Below, piece after piece: positions 7,786 to 17,098 of a stretch of DNA of 64,000 nt. The position numbers and the translations under genes are program-made. Every line of letters begins with the position of its first letter. The stretch's first letter is position 1. Source of the DNA: Levilactobacillus namurensis (GTDB taxonomy: Bacteria; Bacillota; Bacilli; Lactobacillales; Lactobacillaceae); the NCBI RefSeq assembly GCF_032197885.1, contig NZ_CP134159.1, forward strand, positions 1,984,001-2,048,000. The letters run 5' to 3'. Under the pieces are notes generated by a model. That model made no database searches. It was not told the origin of the DNA and was given only the letters and a program-made list of their open reading frames with translations.

Positions 7786-7822
7786 GCTTTCGTCGCCTCC
7801 CTTTCCGTTGTGTTATGCAAAT

Positions 7823-7851
7823 ACTATATAACGAAACGCGGCTGGACGCAA
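7823..7851 (-). promoter_or_regulatory. Promoter of the 40-aa gene
   Basis: Minus strand TTGCGT (7846-7851), 17 bases, TATAGT (7823-7828). Confidence 0.75.
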
Positions 7852-7908
7852 GATTTACGTTCGCCCGTTCCTCCGTTAGACACCCCAATCAACCACATCC
7901 CTAGGCCT

Positions 7909-7942
7909 AAAAAAACGGCTGAGCCCCGTGGCCCAACCGTTT
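7909..7942 (-). terminator. glmS terminator
   Basis: AAACGGCTG/CAACCGTTT (7913-7921 with 7934-7942, one G-U) followed on the minus strand by a run of seven T. Confidence 0.85.
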
Positions 7943-7954
7943 CTTCATTTCACA

Positions 7955-9769
7955 TTATTCAACCGTAACACTCTTGGCCAAGTTCCGGGGCTTATCCACG
8001 TCCAAGCCCTTGTTCAAGCTGGTGTAGTAAGCCAGTAACTGAGCAGGCACCACACTCAAGAGTGGCATCAACATCTCGTCAACGTCAGGCAGTACTAGGT
8101 TGTCACCTTCGATGGCTAACCCCTGCCGGGCGATGGTCATGGTGTTCGCACCCCGCGCCATGGTCTCTTGCAAGTTGCTCCGCGTCAGGCCAGCCGTCTT
8201 GGCTTGCGTGATGAACCCGATCACTGGTGTACCGTCCTCAATCAAGGCAATCGTTCCGTGCTTCAGTTCACCAGAAGCGAACCCTTCAGCTTGGACGTAG
8301 GAGATTTCCTTGAGCTTCAACGCCGCTTCCAACGAAACCGCGTGGTCGATTCCCCGGCCAATGTAGAAGGCCTTCGGTGACTTCATCAGGTAGTCGTTCG
8401 CCAACGCTTCAATCGTGGCCTTTTCGTCCACGATCGCCTGCATTCCCGTTGCGACTAAGCCCAACTGTTGCCGAACGTTGAAGTTCTGGGCAATGATTTG
8501 GCCGTTAACTTCACCTAACGCCTTAGCCAGGATGGCTTCCAGCGCAATCTGCGCCGTGTAAGCCTTGGTCGAAGCCACGGCGATTTCTGGGCCGGCGTGC
8601 AACAGCAGCGTGTAGCTCGCTTCCCGGGACAACGTTGAGTTCTGGACGTTGGTAATCGTCAGACTTGGGTAACCCGCGTCGTTAACGTTGACCAGCACTT
8701 CTCGACTATCCGCAGTTTCCCCGGACTGCGTCAAGAAGATGAAGAATGGCTTATCGGACAGCATAGGTTGTTCGTAAGCGAGTTCGGAAGAAACGTGTAC
8801 TTCCGTTGGGATGTGGGCTAAGCGTTCAAAGAGCCGCTTCCCAATCAAGCCGGCGTGGTAACTGGTCCCGGCACCCACAATGTACAACCGGTCAGCCGCC
8901 TGCATGGCCTTGATCAGCTTGTCGTCGATTTGTGGTTCACCGTGTTCGGACAGGTAAGTCTGGGCCAACTTCCGCATCACGTTAGGTTGTTCGTCAACTT
9001 CCTTCAGCATGTAGAAAGGATAGGTTCCCTTGTCCGTCTCGTCAGCATTCATGTCGACGTGGTATGGCTTCCGTTCAACGGTCTTGCCGGCCGCATCCTG
9101 GATGTGCACCGTGTCTGGCGTGACCGTCACCACTTCACCGTCCATGATTTCTAAGAAGTCATGGGTTTCCCGTAACATCGCCATGGCATCGGAGCAGACC
9201 ACGTTAAAACCGTCAGCGACCCCGATCAGTAAAGGACTCTTGTTCTTGGCTACGAACAGCGTGTCGGGTTGTTCCCGGTCCATCAGTAAGAAAGCGTATG
9301 AGCCTTCCAACAGGCCCAACGCCTTTAAGAAGGCCGCCTTGGCGTCCAAGTGGTCTTCTACGGCGAACTTGTCAATCAATTGAACCACGACTTCGGTATC
9401 CGTTTGGCTCTTAAAAGGTACGTCGCTTAAGTATTGCGCTTTGATTTCTTGGAAGTTATCGATTACACCGTTGTGCACCAAGTAGAAGCGGTCGTCGTTC
9501 GAAAAGTGCGGGTGTGCATTGTCCACACTCACCACACCGTGCGTCGCCCACCGCGTATGGCCGATCCCCGTGGATCCGTGAACGTCCGGCGTGATCTTTT
9601 CGCGTAATTGCGAGATCCGGCCCTTGGTCTTGACCAAGTAGTCGTTGCCCTTCTGATCGTTCACGTAGATTCCAGCAGAGTCATAGCCCCGGTACTCCAA
9701 CTTTTGGAGACCTTCCACTAAGATTTTAACGGCATTATCGTTTCCCGTAACCCCAACAATTCCACACAT
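7955..9769 (-). CDS. glmS: Glutamine-fructose-6-phosphate aminotransferase
   Basis: Makes glucosamine-6-P from fructose-6-P and glutamine, the first step to UDP-GlcNAc. 604 residues, full length. The N-terminal Ntn glutaminase begins MCGIVGVTG with the catalytic Cys2; GIGHTRWATHG follows. Two SIS domains occupy the C-terminal half (GAGTSYHAGL; LTQSGETADS; IGRGIDHAVSLEAALKLKEI), ending KSVTVE as in the family. SD GGAAG. The leader (about 125 nt) carries a NagR-like box and a hairpin but no glmS ribozyme core. Confidence 0.97.
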   Translation of the reverse strand: MCGIVGVTGNDNAVKILVEGLQKLEYRGYDSAGIYVNDQKGNDYLVKTKGRISQLREKITPDVHGSTGIGHTRWATHGVVSVDNAHPHFSNDDRFYLVHNGVIDNFQEIKAQYLSDVPFKSQTDTEVVVQLIDKFAVEDHLDAKAAFLKALGLLEGSYAFLLMDREQPDTLFVAKNKSPLLIGVADGFNVVCSDAMAMLRETHDFLEIMDGEVVTVTPDTVHIQDAAGKTVERKPYHVDMNADETDKGTYPFYMLKEVDEQPNVMRKLAQTYLSEHGEPQIDDKLIKAMQAADRLYIVGAGTSYHAGLIGKRLFERLAHIPTEVHVSSELAYEQPMLSDKPFFIFLTQSGETADSREVLVNVNDAGYPSLTITNVQNSTLSREASYTLLLHAGPEIAVASTKAYTAQIALEAILAKALGEVNGQIIAQNFNVRQQLGLVATGMQAIVDEKATIEALANDYLMKSPKAFYIGRGIDHAVSLEAALKLKEISYVQAEGFASGELKHGTIALIEDGTPVIGFITQAKTAGLTRSNLQETMARGANTMTIARQGLAIEGDNLVLPDVDEMLMPLLSVVPAQLLAYYTSLNKGLDVDKPRNLAKSVTVE

Positions 9770-9853
9770 AATTCGTCTTCCTTTGCTCGACCGGTTTCTG
9801 AAAAACAGGCGGTCGGATTAATTTAGTAGGTCAATGAACGAGCTTTCATGAAA

Positions 9854-9866
9854 ATTGGTATAGACT
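9854..9866 (+). promoter_or_regulatory. NagR/YvoA-like operator in the glmS leader
   Basis: ATTGGTATAGACT, an excellent match to the GntR-family NagR (YvoA) site. It lies downstream of the glmS transcription start, a roadblock position. A weaker related sequence (AATGGTATATCA) occurs near 9943. Confidence 0.7.
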
Positions 9867-9899
9867 GAAACAATCTGAAAGCTATTCCTGAATGACTAT

Positions 9900-9928
9900 A
9901 CTTTACAGCCTTCCAGCAGGGTTGTCAA
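9900..9928 (-). promoter_or_regulatory. glmS promoter
   Basis: Minus strand TTGACA (9923-9928), 17 bases, TAAAGT (9900-9905). An alternative TATAGT lies five bases further. The remaining intergenic bases to 10040 hold nothing recognisable. Confidence 0.65.
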
Positions 9929-10043
9929 TTAATAAAAGCTAAAATGGTATATCAGGCTTTTAATATTTACTTAAGACCACTGAAAATTCTGGGCATCCCG
10001 CGTTTTGTGCCTTGCCCCTCGCTTAACCGTTCAGACGACAAAT

Positions 10044-10074
10044 CAGCCCGCAGAAGACGACCTCCTGCGGGCTG
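10044..10074 (-). terminator. Terminator of the cdaA-cdaR-glmM operon
   Basis: Perfect 10-bp stem CAGCCCGCAG/CTGCGGGCTG (10044-10053 with 10065-10074); modest T-tract (ATTTGT) on the minus strand. Confidence 0.75.
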
Positions 10075-10105
10075 ACTCACGATGCATGATACTGTTTTAT
10101 CGATG

Positions 10106-11461
10106 TTAGTCGATACCGACTTCGGCCCGAACTACATCCGCGATACGTTCTACGTAGGTCGCAACGGCCTCTTCGGTTGGGGCTTCCGCCATCACCCGTA
10201 ATAGGGGTTCCGTCCCGGAAGGCCGAACTAAGATGCGACCATCACCGTTCATTTCTTTTTCAACCGTGGCGATCATGGCCTGAACTTGCGGGTTGTTCAA
10301 TGCCGCTTGCTTATCGGCCACCTTCACGTTGACTAACTTCTGAGGATAAGTCGTCACATCCGCTGCCAGCTCGGACAGCTTCTTGCCCGTTGCCTTCAGG
10401 ACATGCAACAGCTGCAGGCTGGTCAATAGACCATCACCCGTGGTGTTGAAGTCTAAGAAGACCACATGGCCGGACTGCTCGCCCCCCAAGTTATACCCGG
10501 ACTTCAGCATTTCTTCGACCACGTACCGGTCTCCGACCTTGGTCTTCACGGACTTCAAGCCATGGGCTTCCATGGCCTTATACATCCCCAGATTACTCAT
10601 CACCGTGGTGACGATGGTGTCCTTCTTCAACCGGCCGTGCTCCGCCATGTACTTCCCACAGATGTACATGATCTTATCCCCGTCGACCAAGTTTCCTTGT
10701 TCGTCGACCGCAATACACCGGTCACCGTCACCGTCGAAGGCCAGCCCGATTTGGGCACCCTTTTCGACCACGAACTTCTGTAAGTTCTCGGGGTGCGTTG
10801 AGCCGACTTGGTCGTTGATGTTGACGCCATTAGGGGACGTCGCCATGGTATCGAAGTCCAGGTCGAAGTCCGCGTATAACCGGGAGACCAATCCGCTGGT
10901 GGCTCCATTTGCGGAATCGACAGCGATGTGCAGGCCACTCAGCTCATCGGAAATGGTTTGTTCCAAGAACTGGATGTACTTTTGGCTGCCTTCGGAGTAG
11001 TCCTCCACAACGCCTAAACCATCCGTAGAAGGCCGTGGGAGGTCGTCTTGTGGCGCATCCAATAAGGCTTCGATCTCTTCTTCCATCTGGTCGGACAGCT
11101 TGAAGCCATCGTTACCGAAGTACTTGATTCCGTTGTATTCGGAGGGGTTGTGGGAGGCCGTGATCATGACCCCAGCTGCTGCCCCCTGCGTCCGAACCAA
11201 GTACGCAACGGCTGGCGTGGTAATCACGCCTAACCGCAGAACTTCGATCCCTACGGACAGTAAACCCGCTACCAAGGCGTTCTCCAGCAATTGACCGGAG
11301 ATTCGCGTGTCCCGGGCTACTAAGACCTGGGGATGCTTATTTTCGCTATCGGCGTGCTGGGTCAAGACGTAACCGCCAAACCGGCCGACTTTAAACGCTA
11401 ACTCGGGCGTCAAATCTTGGTTTGCGACTCCCCGGACACCATCAGTTCCAAAATATTTCAT
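10106..11461 (-). CDS. glmM: Phosphoglucosamine mutase
   Basis: Interconverts glucosamine-6-P and glucosamine-1-P. 451 residues: [10 protein letters not shown] at the N-terminus, catalytic phosphoserine loop [17 protein letters not shown], metal-binding DGDGDR, sugar-binding GEQSGH and C-terminal phosphate loop [12 protein letters not shown]. Third gene of cdaA-cdaR-glmM; GlmM is known to bind and modulate CdaA in Firmicutes. SD GAGGAG well placed before the ATG. Confidence 0.97.
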   Translation of the reverse strand: MKYFGTDGVRGVANQDLTPELAFKVGRFGGYVLTQHADSENKHPQVLVARDTRISGQLLENALVAGLLSVGIEVLRLGVITTPAVAYLVRTQGAAAGVMITASHNPSEYNGIKYFGNDGFKLSDQMEEEIEALLDAPQDDLPRPSTDGLGVVEDYSEGSQKYIQFLEQTISDELSGLHIAVDSANGATSGLVSRLYADFDLDFDTMATSPNGVNINDQVGSTHPENLQKFVVEKGAQIGLAFDGDGDRCIAVDEQGNLVDGDKIMYICGKYMAEHGRLKKDTIVTTVMSNLGMYKAMEAHGLKSVKTKVGDRYVVEEMLKSGYNLGGEQSGHVVFLDFNTTGDGLLTSLQLLHVLKATGKKLSELAADVTTYPQKLVNVKVADKQAALNNPQVQAMIATVEKEMNGDGRILVRPSGTEPLLRVMAEAPTEEAVATYVERIADVVRAEVGID

Positions 11462-11495
11462 GACAAAAACTCCTCATTTCTCAAGATTAACTTCT

Positions 11496-12461
11496 CTATT
11501 TCTGACTGGCCTTGACCGTGACTTTAATGGTGGCGGGATCAAACGCCGTCACATCATTATCGTTGGTATCTAAGGTCACGGTCTTAGTCGCCTGGCGCTT
11601 CACATCACTCACATCCACATCGACTTGGCAATTATCCAACGCCTTTAATTGCGCCGAACTGCCAAAGGCCTTCACGGAAGTCGTGCTGCTACTTAGTTTA
11701 TACGTCTTTCCGGACGCGCCGTTCTTGGCGTTTAGCTTCACATCAACTTTCTTGCTGGCACCCTTGGACGTAATCGGCAAGTTCACCGTCGTGGTCGACG
11801 GCGTCAAAATCACGTTGACCGTCTTCCCACTCTTGTCCAGCGCCTCGATTACCGCCTGACTATTCAGCGTCTTCTTGGTATTCTGTGGGACCGACAACTG
11901 GGCAATGACTTGGCTGACCCGTGCGATTTCGTTGGCCGCCCCGGTCGCCTTCACGCTGGTCACATCCGTGGTAGGTTTTCCAGCCGTGTAGCCCGCCGCA
12001 ATGTTTTGCTGGTTAAAGCGCACTTTGACGGGGAACGAGACCGTCCGGCGGGGTTCAATATCCACCGTGATCTTTTCCGGACTAATCGTGGATTGAATCT
12101 CGCGATTGAGCCCCTCCTGATGCAGGGTCACCCGATGCTTCCCCGTTCCTAAGTCGCTCAGGCTGGCATAGACTTTAAAATTCTGGGTATTGGCCGTCGT
12201 CGTAACTAACGCCAACGGGCCCTTCAACGTCACCTTGACCCGTTCCGGGTAGCCGGTCACAAAGTACTTATTACTATTCACGTTTAACTGTAACGGCACC
12301 GAGACCGTGACCGTCTTGGTCGCCGTCAACGAGGTCTTCCCCGAGTTCGTCGCCTGTTGGCCACTGGACGACTGGGTACTGTTCACGTATAAGAACAGCA
12401 GGACAGCCAAAATCAGCGCGAGAATCCGGTAGACCCAGGTGGTATAGTGCTCATTCCTCAT
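11496..12461 (-). CDS. cdaR: CdaR, YbbR-domain regulator of diadenylate cyclase
   Basis: 321 residues. One N-terminal membrane anchor (RILALILAVLLFLYVNS) and an extracytoplasmic part of repeated YbbR domains, each about 80-90 residues (for example FPVKVRFNQQNIAAGYTAGKP and the VDVKLNAKNG segment). CdaR modulates CdaA at the membrane. Its ATG overlaps the cdaA stop by one base (TAATG), so the pair is translationally coupled. Confidence 0.92.
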   Translation of the reverse strand: MRNEHYTTWVYRILALILAVLLFLYVNSTQSSSGQQATNSGKTSLTATKTVTVSVPLQLNVNSNKYFVTGYPERVKVTLKGPLALVTTTANTQNFKVYASLSDLGTGKHRVTLHQEGLNREIQSTISPEKITVDIEPRRTVSFPVKVRFNQQNIAAGYTAGKPTTDVTSVKATGAANEIARVSQVIAQLSVPQNTKKTLNSQAVIEALDKSGKTVNVILTPSTTTVNLPITSKGASKKVDVKLNAKNGASGKTYKLSSSTTSVKAFGSSAQLKALDNCQVDVDVSDVKRQATKTVTLDTNDNDVTAFDPATIKVTVKASQK

Positions 12462-13309
12462 TACCTGCGCCCCCTATGAATGCGTTGATCGATCCAATCC
12501 AACGCGGTCTCTAAAATGTTATGGTTCGTCGCAGCCTCTTCGTTCACTAATTCGTGCCGCAAGAACTTCAGGTAATCTTCCTGCGTCAATCCCCGTAACA
12601 GTTCATTGTTCTTGGTGATGGATACTTCACCGGTCTCTTCGGAGATCACGATGGTCAACGCATCGGTCACTTCCGAGATCCCCACGGCTGCCCGGTGACG
12701 GGTTCCCAATTCCTTGGGAATCAAGTTGCTTTCGGACAACGGCAGGTACGCCGCAGCCACGGCAATACGGTTGTTGCGAATGATGACCGCACCGTCGTGC
12801 AAGGGTGTGTTGGGGATGAAAATATTGATCAGTAATTCACCCGTCAACTCGGCGTCCAACGTGATGCCCGTCTCGATGTAGTCTTCCAGTCCCGTGTCCT
12901 GCTGAATGGTCATTAACGCCCCAATCCGGCGTTTGGACATGTACTGGATGGCTTTATCCAGACCAGCAATCATCTTGTTAGCGGCCTCATTTTCATGCCG
13001 CATACGCACGAATAACGAGCCCCGGCCTAAATGTTCCAGGCCCCGACGAATTTCGGGCTGGAAAATGATGATGACCGCAATGACACCCCAATTAATCACT
13101 TGGTCCATCAACCAAGCCACCGTATTCAAGCCAAAGTAACTACTCAGAACCTTGACCACCAGGATCAAAATGACACCCCGGAAGAGTTGGATGGCTTTGG
13201 TCCCCCGCAACATCACAATCAGTTCGTAAATCACGAACCAGACCACGAGGATGTCCAGAATGTTGACCAAATTTCCTAACGTTAGGAGATTTTCCCAATT
13301 TAGGTTCAT
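12461..13309 (-). CDS. cdaA: Diadenylate cyclase CdaA
   Basis: Makes c-di-AMP from two ATP, the messenger for potassium and wall homeostasis. 282 residues: three N-terminal membrane helices (to about residue 80), a short coiled segment, then the DAC domain with DGAVIIRNNRIAVAAAYLPL (DGA motif) and GTRHRAAVGISE (RHR motif). SD GGAGGGG. An extended -10 (TGATATAAT) at 13340-13345 is the likely operon promoter. Confidence 0.97.
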   Translation of the reverse strand: MNLNWENLLTLGNLVNILDILVVWFVIYELIVMLRGTKAIQLFRGVILILVVKVLSSYFGLNTVAWLMDQVINWGVIAVIIIFQPEIRRGLEHLGRGSLFVRMRHENEAANKMIAGLDKAIQYMSKRRIGALMTIQQDTGLEDYIETGITLDAELTGELLINIFIPNTPLHDGAVIIRNNRIAVAAAYLPLSESNLIPKELGTRHRAAVGISEVTDALTIVISEETGEVSITKNNELLRGLTQEDYLKFLRHELVNEEAATNHNILETALDWIDQRIHRGRR

Positions 13310-13339
13310 TTTTTCCCCTCCAAATCGAATTCAAATTTC

Positions 13340-13345
13340 ATTATA
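13340..13345 (-). promoter_or_regulatory. Extended -10 promoter of cdaA-cdaR-glmM
   Basis: Minus strand TGATATAAT with the leader ending at the cdaA SD; the -35 is poor. Confidence 0.5.
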
Positions 13346-13533
13346 TCACGGCCCCTATCTTTCCGCCTTAATTCTCCCCAATGCCACCAAATTCTTGCGA
13401 ATCTCGTCCTAAATTTGCATAATTTCTTAAGACCGCGCAAAGTTTCCTAGCCCCTTAAAGTTTTCTGGTAAGATAGAGAGCGTATTCTAAGAATTGCCAC
13501 CTTATTCGCTGTAAAATAGAGAAGAGGTGAGCA

Positions 13534-14223
13534 ATGAACTCACGGGAAAGGACGGTGATGGTCATGAATCAGCGCGCACGATGGGAAATTCGGGGGGTCT
13601 TTGCCCTGTGGTTGGGCTTCCTGTTCTTCCGCGTCCACGACCCGTTCTCCTTCCTGCTGCTGAATACCTTTCTGGGGTACCTCCCCATTGAGCTGAGCTT
13701 CCACCTGGGGGCCCACCGCCCCAAAGCGGTCTGGTTCTTCTGGCCCCTGGTCATCATCTGGCTGCTGTTCTATCCGAACGCCCCCTACCTGCTGACCGAC
13801 TTGTTCCACTTATCGCTGCTGAACCCTTACGCCGCTAGCGGCCTGCTCCGGGTCACACCGCATATCTGGATCTACTTCACCTACATGATGCTCAGTGCCC
13901 TAGGATGCGCCTTTTTAGGCTTCTGGAGCCTGAATTACGTCAGCGAAAGCATCGCTCAGCGCATCGCCCGAGGTAACGGTCTGGTTCGCTTACTGGTGGT
14001 TCTGACGTTGACCGTACTATCGTCTATCGGTGTCTACATCGGTCGCTTCTTACGGATTCACACCATCTACTTATTCCTGAATCCGGAGCAATTCATTCAG
14101 CCATTATTGACCATGTGGACCTACCACCTCTGGATCTTTGTTCTCCTGATGACGGTCCTCCAGCTCTTCTGTTACTGGATCTTGCACCTAATCATGACTG
14201 CGCGCAATACCACCAACGACTAA
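13534..14223 (+). CDS. DUF1361 family membrane protein
   Basis: 229 residues with about six hydrophobic segments. FYPNAPYLLTDLFHL and SSIGVYIGRFLRIHT are the recognisable conserved stretches of DUF1361, a family of unknown function. Two starts are possible: ATG 13534 (SD AGAGGTG) and ATG 13558 (MVMNQRAR, with AAAGGA upstream); the longer is given. Monocistronic with a strong terminator; transcribed divergently from cdaA. Confidence 0.82.
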   Translation: MNSRERTVMVMNQRARWEIRGVFALWLGFLFFRVHDPFSFLLLNTFLGYLPIELSFHLGAHRPKAVWFFWPLVIIWLLFYPNAPYLLTDLFHLSLLNPYAASGLLRVTPHIWIYFTYMMLSALGCAFLGFWSLNYVSESIAQRIARGNGLVRLLVVLTLTVLSSIGVYIGRFLRIHTIYLFLNPEQFIQPLLTMWTYHLWIFVLLMTVLQLFCYWILHLIMTARNTTND

Positions 14224-14235
14224 TCTTTCCAAAAC

Positions 14236-14274
14236 AAACGGAGCCCGGGATACCAATCTCAGGCTCCGTTTTTC
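14236..14274 (+). terminator. Terminator of the DUF1361 gene
   Basis: AAACGGAGCC/GGCTCCGTTT (14236-14245 with 14262-14271), then TTTTT. Confidence 0.9.
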
Positions 14275-14310
14275 TACGTCTCAAACAATACGATACTGTG
14301 ACTTATCATC

Positions 14311-14468
14311 CGCCTTACCGGTTGGTCCTGAAGAGGCTGGAGTGTGGTGGGCACGACGTAAGCCCTAAAAATCCCAGATCTTCAAGTTTGGCCTTTGGGT
14401 AAGCCAGCACAAAACGCTAACTAACCCAAACGACACCACTGAGCCTCTTCAGGCCCAACCTCACGGCT
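14311..14468 (+). repeat. Family A structured repeat, copy A2
   Basis: Starts CGCCTTACCGG and ends CTCACGGCT. The P1 stem is 14320-14338 with 14442-14460, 18 of 19 paired, with a sequence unrelated to the P1 stems of A1, A3 and A4. P3 is TTTGGGT/ACCCAAA. GGTGGGCACGAC and GGCCTT boxes are retained; P2 is poorly preserved in this copy. Confidence 0.85.
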
Positions 14469-14582
14469 AAATTGAATGTACCAAATATAGTGTTTCTTGA
14501 CGCTTGAAATTGGAAATATCACCAGGTGGGACTGTTAAAATCAGATGATAACGTGTAAACCTGATTGGACCTCGAGTTCGCA

Positions 14583-14820
14583 GTATGCGTCATCATACAC
14601 TTGCTTGGTTTATGCTATGAATGCAAGCGATTGACGGTCTAATTTATGTAAACGATCACTGTGAGCTTATCCTGTTTAGAACGTGTCTTTTAACTGATCA
14701 TAGTCGTCACCAATATGAGTGGGGGCCACGGCCTGTTAGCATATCTCGTGTGCCGATTATAGTTAACACGACTGTAAGCCGAGGGGACGGACAATCATCA
14801 CCACGGTATTGTTTTAAGAC
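14583..14820. repeat. Family B intergenic repeat, copy B1
   Basis: About 240 nt, clearly similar but diverged from 44409-44645. Shared blocks include TCATACACTTG, CGGTCTAATT, CACTGTGA-CTTATCCTG, ATAGTCGTCA-CAATAT, a TGTAAGCCGA-type block and GGACGG. Starts with a small hairpin (GTATG...CATAC). No convincing coding frame. It lies directly after a family A copy and before a terminator. Confidence 0.7.
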
Positions 14821-14880
14821 TGGTTCTAATAAAGCGATGCGACTGTTCAATCTTCAGTGCCACATAGGCCACGGCAACTC

Positions 14881-14921
14881 AAAAAAGCTCGGTAAAACCG
14901 TTGGGGTTTTACCGAGCTTTG
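14881..14921. terminator. Antiporter terminator
   Basis: About 15-bp stem AAGCTCGGTAAAACC/GGTTTTACCGAGCTT with an A-run before it (T-run on the minus strand). Confidence 0.88.
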
Positions 14922-14938
14922 CTTTGTCATTTTAAGGA

Positions 14939-17077
14939 CTACTCGCCCTCGTCGTTATTCATGGACATCACCAGCACGTTTTCCGCGTAATTGACGTATT
15001 GCCGAAGATGCGTCGCCATAGTCCACGAGATGTTGCCCGCTTCCAAGAGCGATTGAATCCCCGCCCGTTCGGCACTTAACGCCCGAATCCGCAGCTTGTT
15101 GAACTGCCGCTGGTACTCGTCCTCGTGGGACGGTCCCGCGGCCGCTTTAGCCCGCTCGATTCGATTCCGGTAATGCACGATCAGGTGGTAGATGGCCTGG
15201 TTATCGAACTGGGTCTCATCTACGTCTTCTCTGGCTAGATACTGCGACAGTGCCTTAATGGCCGCCTTCGACGTCTCCCGTTCTACTAGGTTGCCTTCCG
15301 CGTGGAGCCGGTCCGTATCTTCCGAATGCAACCAGTACGCCGTATTCCGGAACAGGTGCTTAAAGAATTGAATCCAGTACCGCATCACACTGGGCAACGT
15401 TCGGCCAGTCGCCTGCGTTAGCCGGCTCTCTAACCGTTCAATCCTCCGCACCGCCCCAACGTAGCTGGTCTGGGTAATCTGTTCATTCTTGCGCATCGCC
15501 TTTAACGCCACGCGCTCACCATCAATAGCAACTTGCCGGAGCTGTAATTCGTCACTCAAGACCTTTTGCATGGTGGCATCCGCCCGGTAGTTCATCTCGA
15601 GCCGCCGAATCACAAACTGGTAATCCAAGATCAAGTCGTAGGCCGCCCGCTGATTAATGGGCCGCCGTAACTCCTCAATCTTAGAAATCGCTAGCCGCAT
15701 GATGTAGGCCCGGGCTTCGTCTTCACTGATCTGCCGCACGCCATCATCCAGGTCGTCAAAATCATCATCTTCGTCCGCCAAGTCCAGATCGTCGTTAAGG
15801 TCATCACTGACACTCGCCCGCGTCTGAAGGGGCTGACTGGAACTCGAAATCAACGGTAACGTGACCGTTGCCGCGACCAGACTAATGATGATCACTCCGG
15901 AGGCCACGAACAACATCAACGACCGGGTCGGGAACCCCGCCCCGCTCGCGATGGTCAACGGTACCGAGAGAACCCCGGCCATGGTCACGGCTCCCCGAAC
16001 CCCGGAGAGTCCCGATAGGATGGCGGTACGGAAACTAGGCCGGTCGGCGTTACGATCCCGCAGACGTTTAACCAGCACGTAACCATAGGTCCAGACCGTC
16101 CGAATCCCCAGGATGACCACCCAGGTGCCGACCGCAAACAGGAAGGCTTCGCCAGTGTTGAACTGGCCGCCCTTGATGACTTGCGAGGTCGCTACGGGCA
16201 ATTCGATTCCCAGAATCACGAACACGATTCCGTTCAACGAATAGATAATAATATCCCAAACTTTTTCCGTCACCAGCTTTAATTCTGGTGAATCTTCGAC
16301 CACTTGGCTCTCCCGAGCATGGTATAAGACTCCCGCCGTGACCACCGCAATCACCCCAGATGCATGGGTGATTTCTTCGGTCACCAGATAAACCACGAAT
16401 GGCGTGGCCAACTGCAGCACCGTGTTAAAGACCACGTCGTCGATGCCTTGCCGGCGTAACACGTCCATCAATAACTGGATGGCGGTCATCATAATCAGGC
16501 CGGCTAAGAATCCGACAATACTGATATAGAAGAAGTCACCGACCGCGGTCCCCATGGAGAAGGCCCCGGTCACGGTCGCCGCAATTGCGTATTTAAAGGC
16601 AATCAGGCCACTGGCATCGTTGATCAGGCTTTCCCCGCTGACCAGGTGCATCAGGCTCTCCGGTAACTTAGCTTGCTTGGAGATCGACTGCACCGCCACC
16701 GGGTCGGTGGGTGAAAGAATGGCTGCCAGCGCAAAGGCCACGGTCAACGGCATCTTAGGAATCAACCAGTAGATCAAGTAGCCCCCTAAGATGGTGGTCA
16801 AGAAGACTAGCCAAATTGCGTTGGCAAAAATCGGCCCCCGCAGACGCCATAATTCGCGTCGTGGGAAGCGGCGCCCATCGTTATACAACAAGGGCGCAAT
16901 AAATAAGAGTAAAAACCAGTCAGTTTCCAACTGAATCTGAAAATGCCAAGTCAGAGCCACAATCAGGCCCAGGGCAATCTGAATCAGACTGACTGGAATA
17001 AACGTGAGGTAGTGACTGATGATATTGGATAGGAGGACTAACACAATCAGTAAAATCACTGCTTCAACTATGGGCAA
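14939..17077 (-). CDS. Na+/H+ antiporter, CPA1 (NhaP/NHE) family
   Basis: 712 residues. The first about 410 form a 12-helix exchanger domain with ILSPTDPVAVQSI, the ESLINDASGL motif carrying the ion-binding Asn-Asp pair, and GVRGAVTMAGVL. The cytoplasmic C-terminal 300 residues begin with a strongly acidic run (DLNDDLDLADEDDDFDDLDD) and continue as helical Arg/Glu-rich sequence, probably regulatory. The start is a TTG at 17077 after SD AAGGGGGG; no ATG is available in frame. murB lies 21 bases upstream, so the two are probably one operon. Confidence 0.9.
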   Translation of the reverse strand: MPIVEAVILLIVLVLLSNIISHYLTFIPVSLIQIALGLIVALTWHFQIQLETDWFLLLFIAPLLYNDGRRFPRRELWRLRGPIFANAIWLVFLTTILGGYLIYWLIPKMPLTVAFALAAILSPTDPVAVQSISKQAKLPESLMHLVSGESLINDASGLIAFKYAIAATVTGAFSMGTAVGDFFYISIVGFLAGLIMMTAIQLLMDVLRRQGIDDVVFNTVLQLATPFVVYLVTEEITHASGVIAVVTAGVLYHARESQVVEDSPELKLVTEKVWDIIIYSLNGIVFVILGIELPVATSQVIKGGQFNTGEAFLFAVGTWVVILGIRTVWTYGYVLVKRLRDRNADRPSFRTAILSGLSGVRGAVTMAGVLSVPLTIASGAGFPTRSLMLFVASGVIIISLVAATVTLPLISSSSQPLQTRASVSDDLNDDLDLADEDDDFDDLDDGVRQISEDEARAYIMRLAISKIEELRRPINQRAAYDLILDYQFVIRRLEMNYRADATMQKVLSDELQLRQVAIDGERVALKAMRKNEQITQTSYVGAVRRIERLESRLTQATGRTLPSVMRYWIQFFKHLFRNTAYWLHSEDTDRLHAEGNLVERETSKAAIKALSQYLAREDVDETQFDNQAIYHLIVHYRNRIERAKAAAGPSHEDEYQRQFNKLRIRALSAERAGIQSLLEAGNISWTMATHLRQYVNYAENVLVMSMNNDEGE

Positions 17078-17098
17078 ATGAGGTCCCCCCTTCTGAGA

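Noticed and set aside
9770..9900. glmS ribozyme/riboswitch
   Set aside because: The leader holds one simple hairpin (CGACCG...CGGTCG) and none of the ribozyme core sequences.
14621..14935. 104-aa open frame on the plus strand
   Set aside because: It lies in non-coding repeat B1 and the frame is not kept in the homologous B2 copy.
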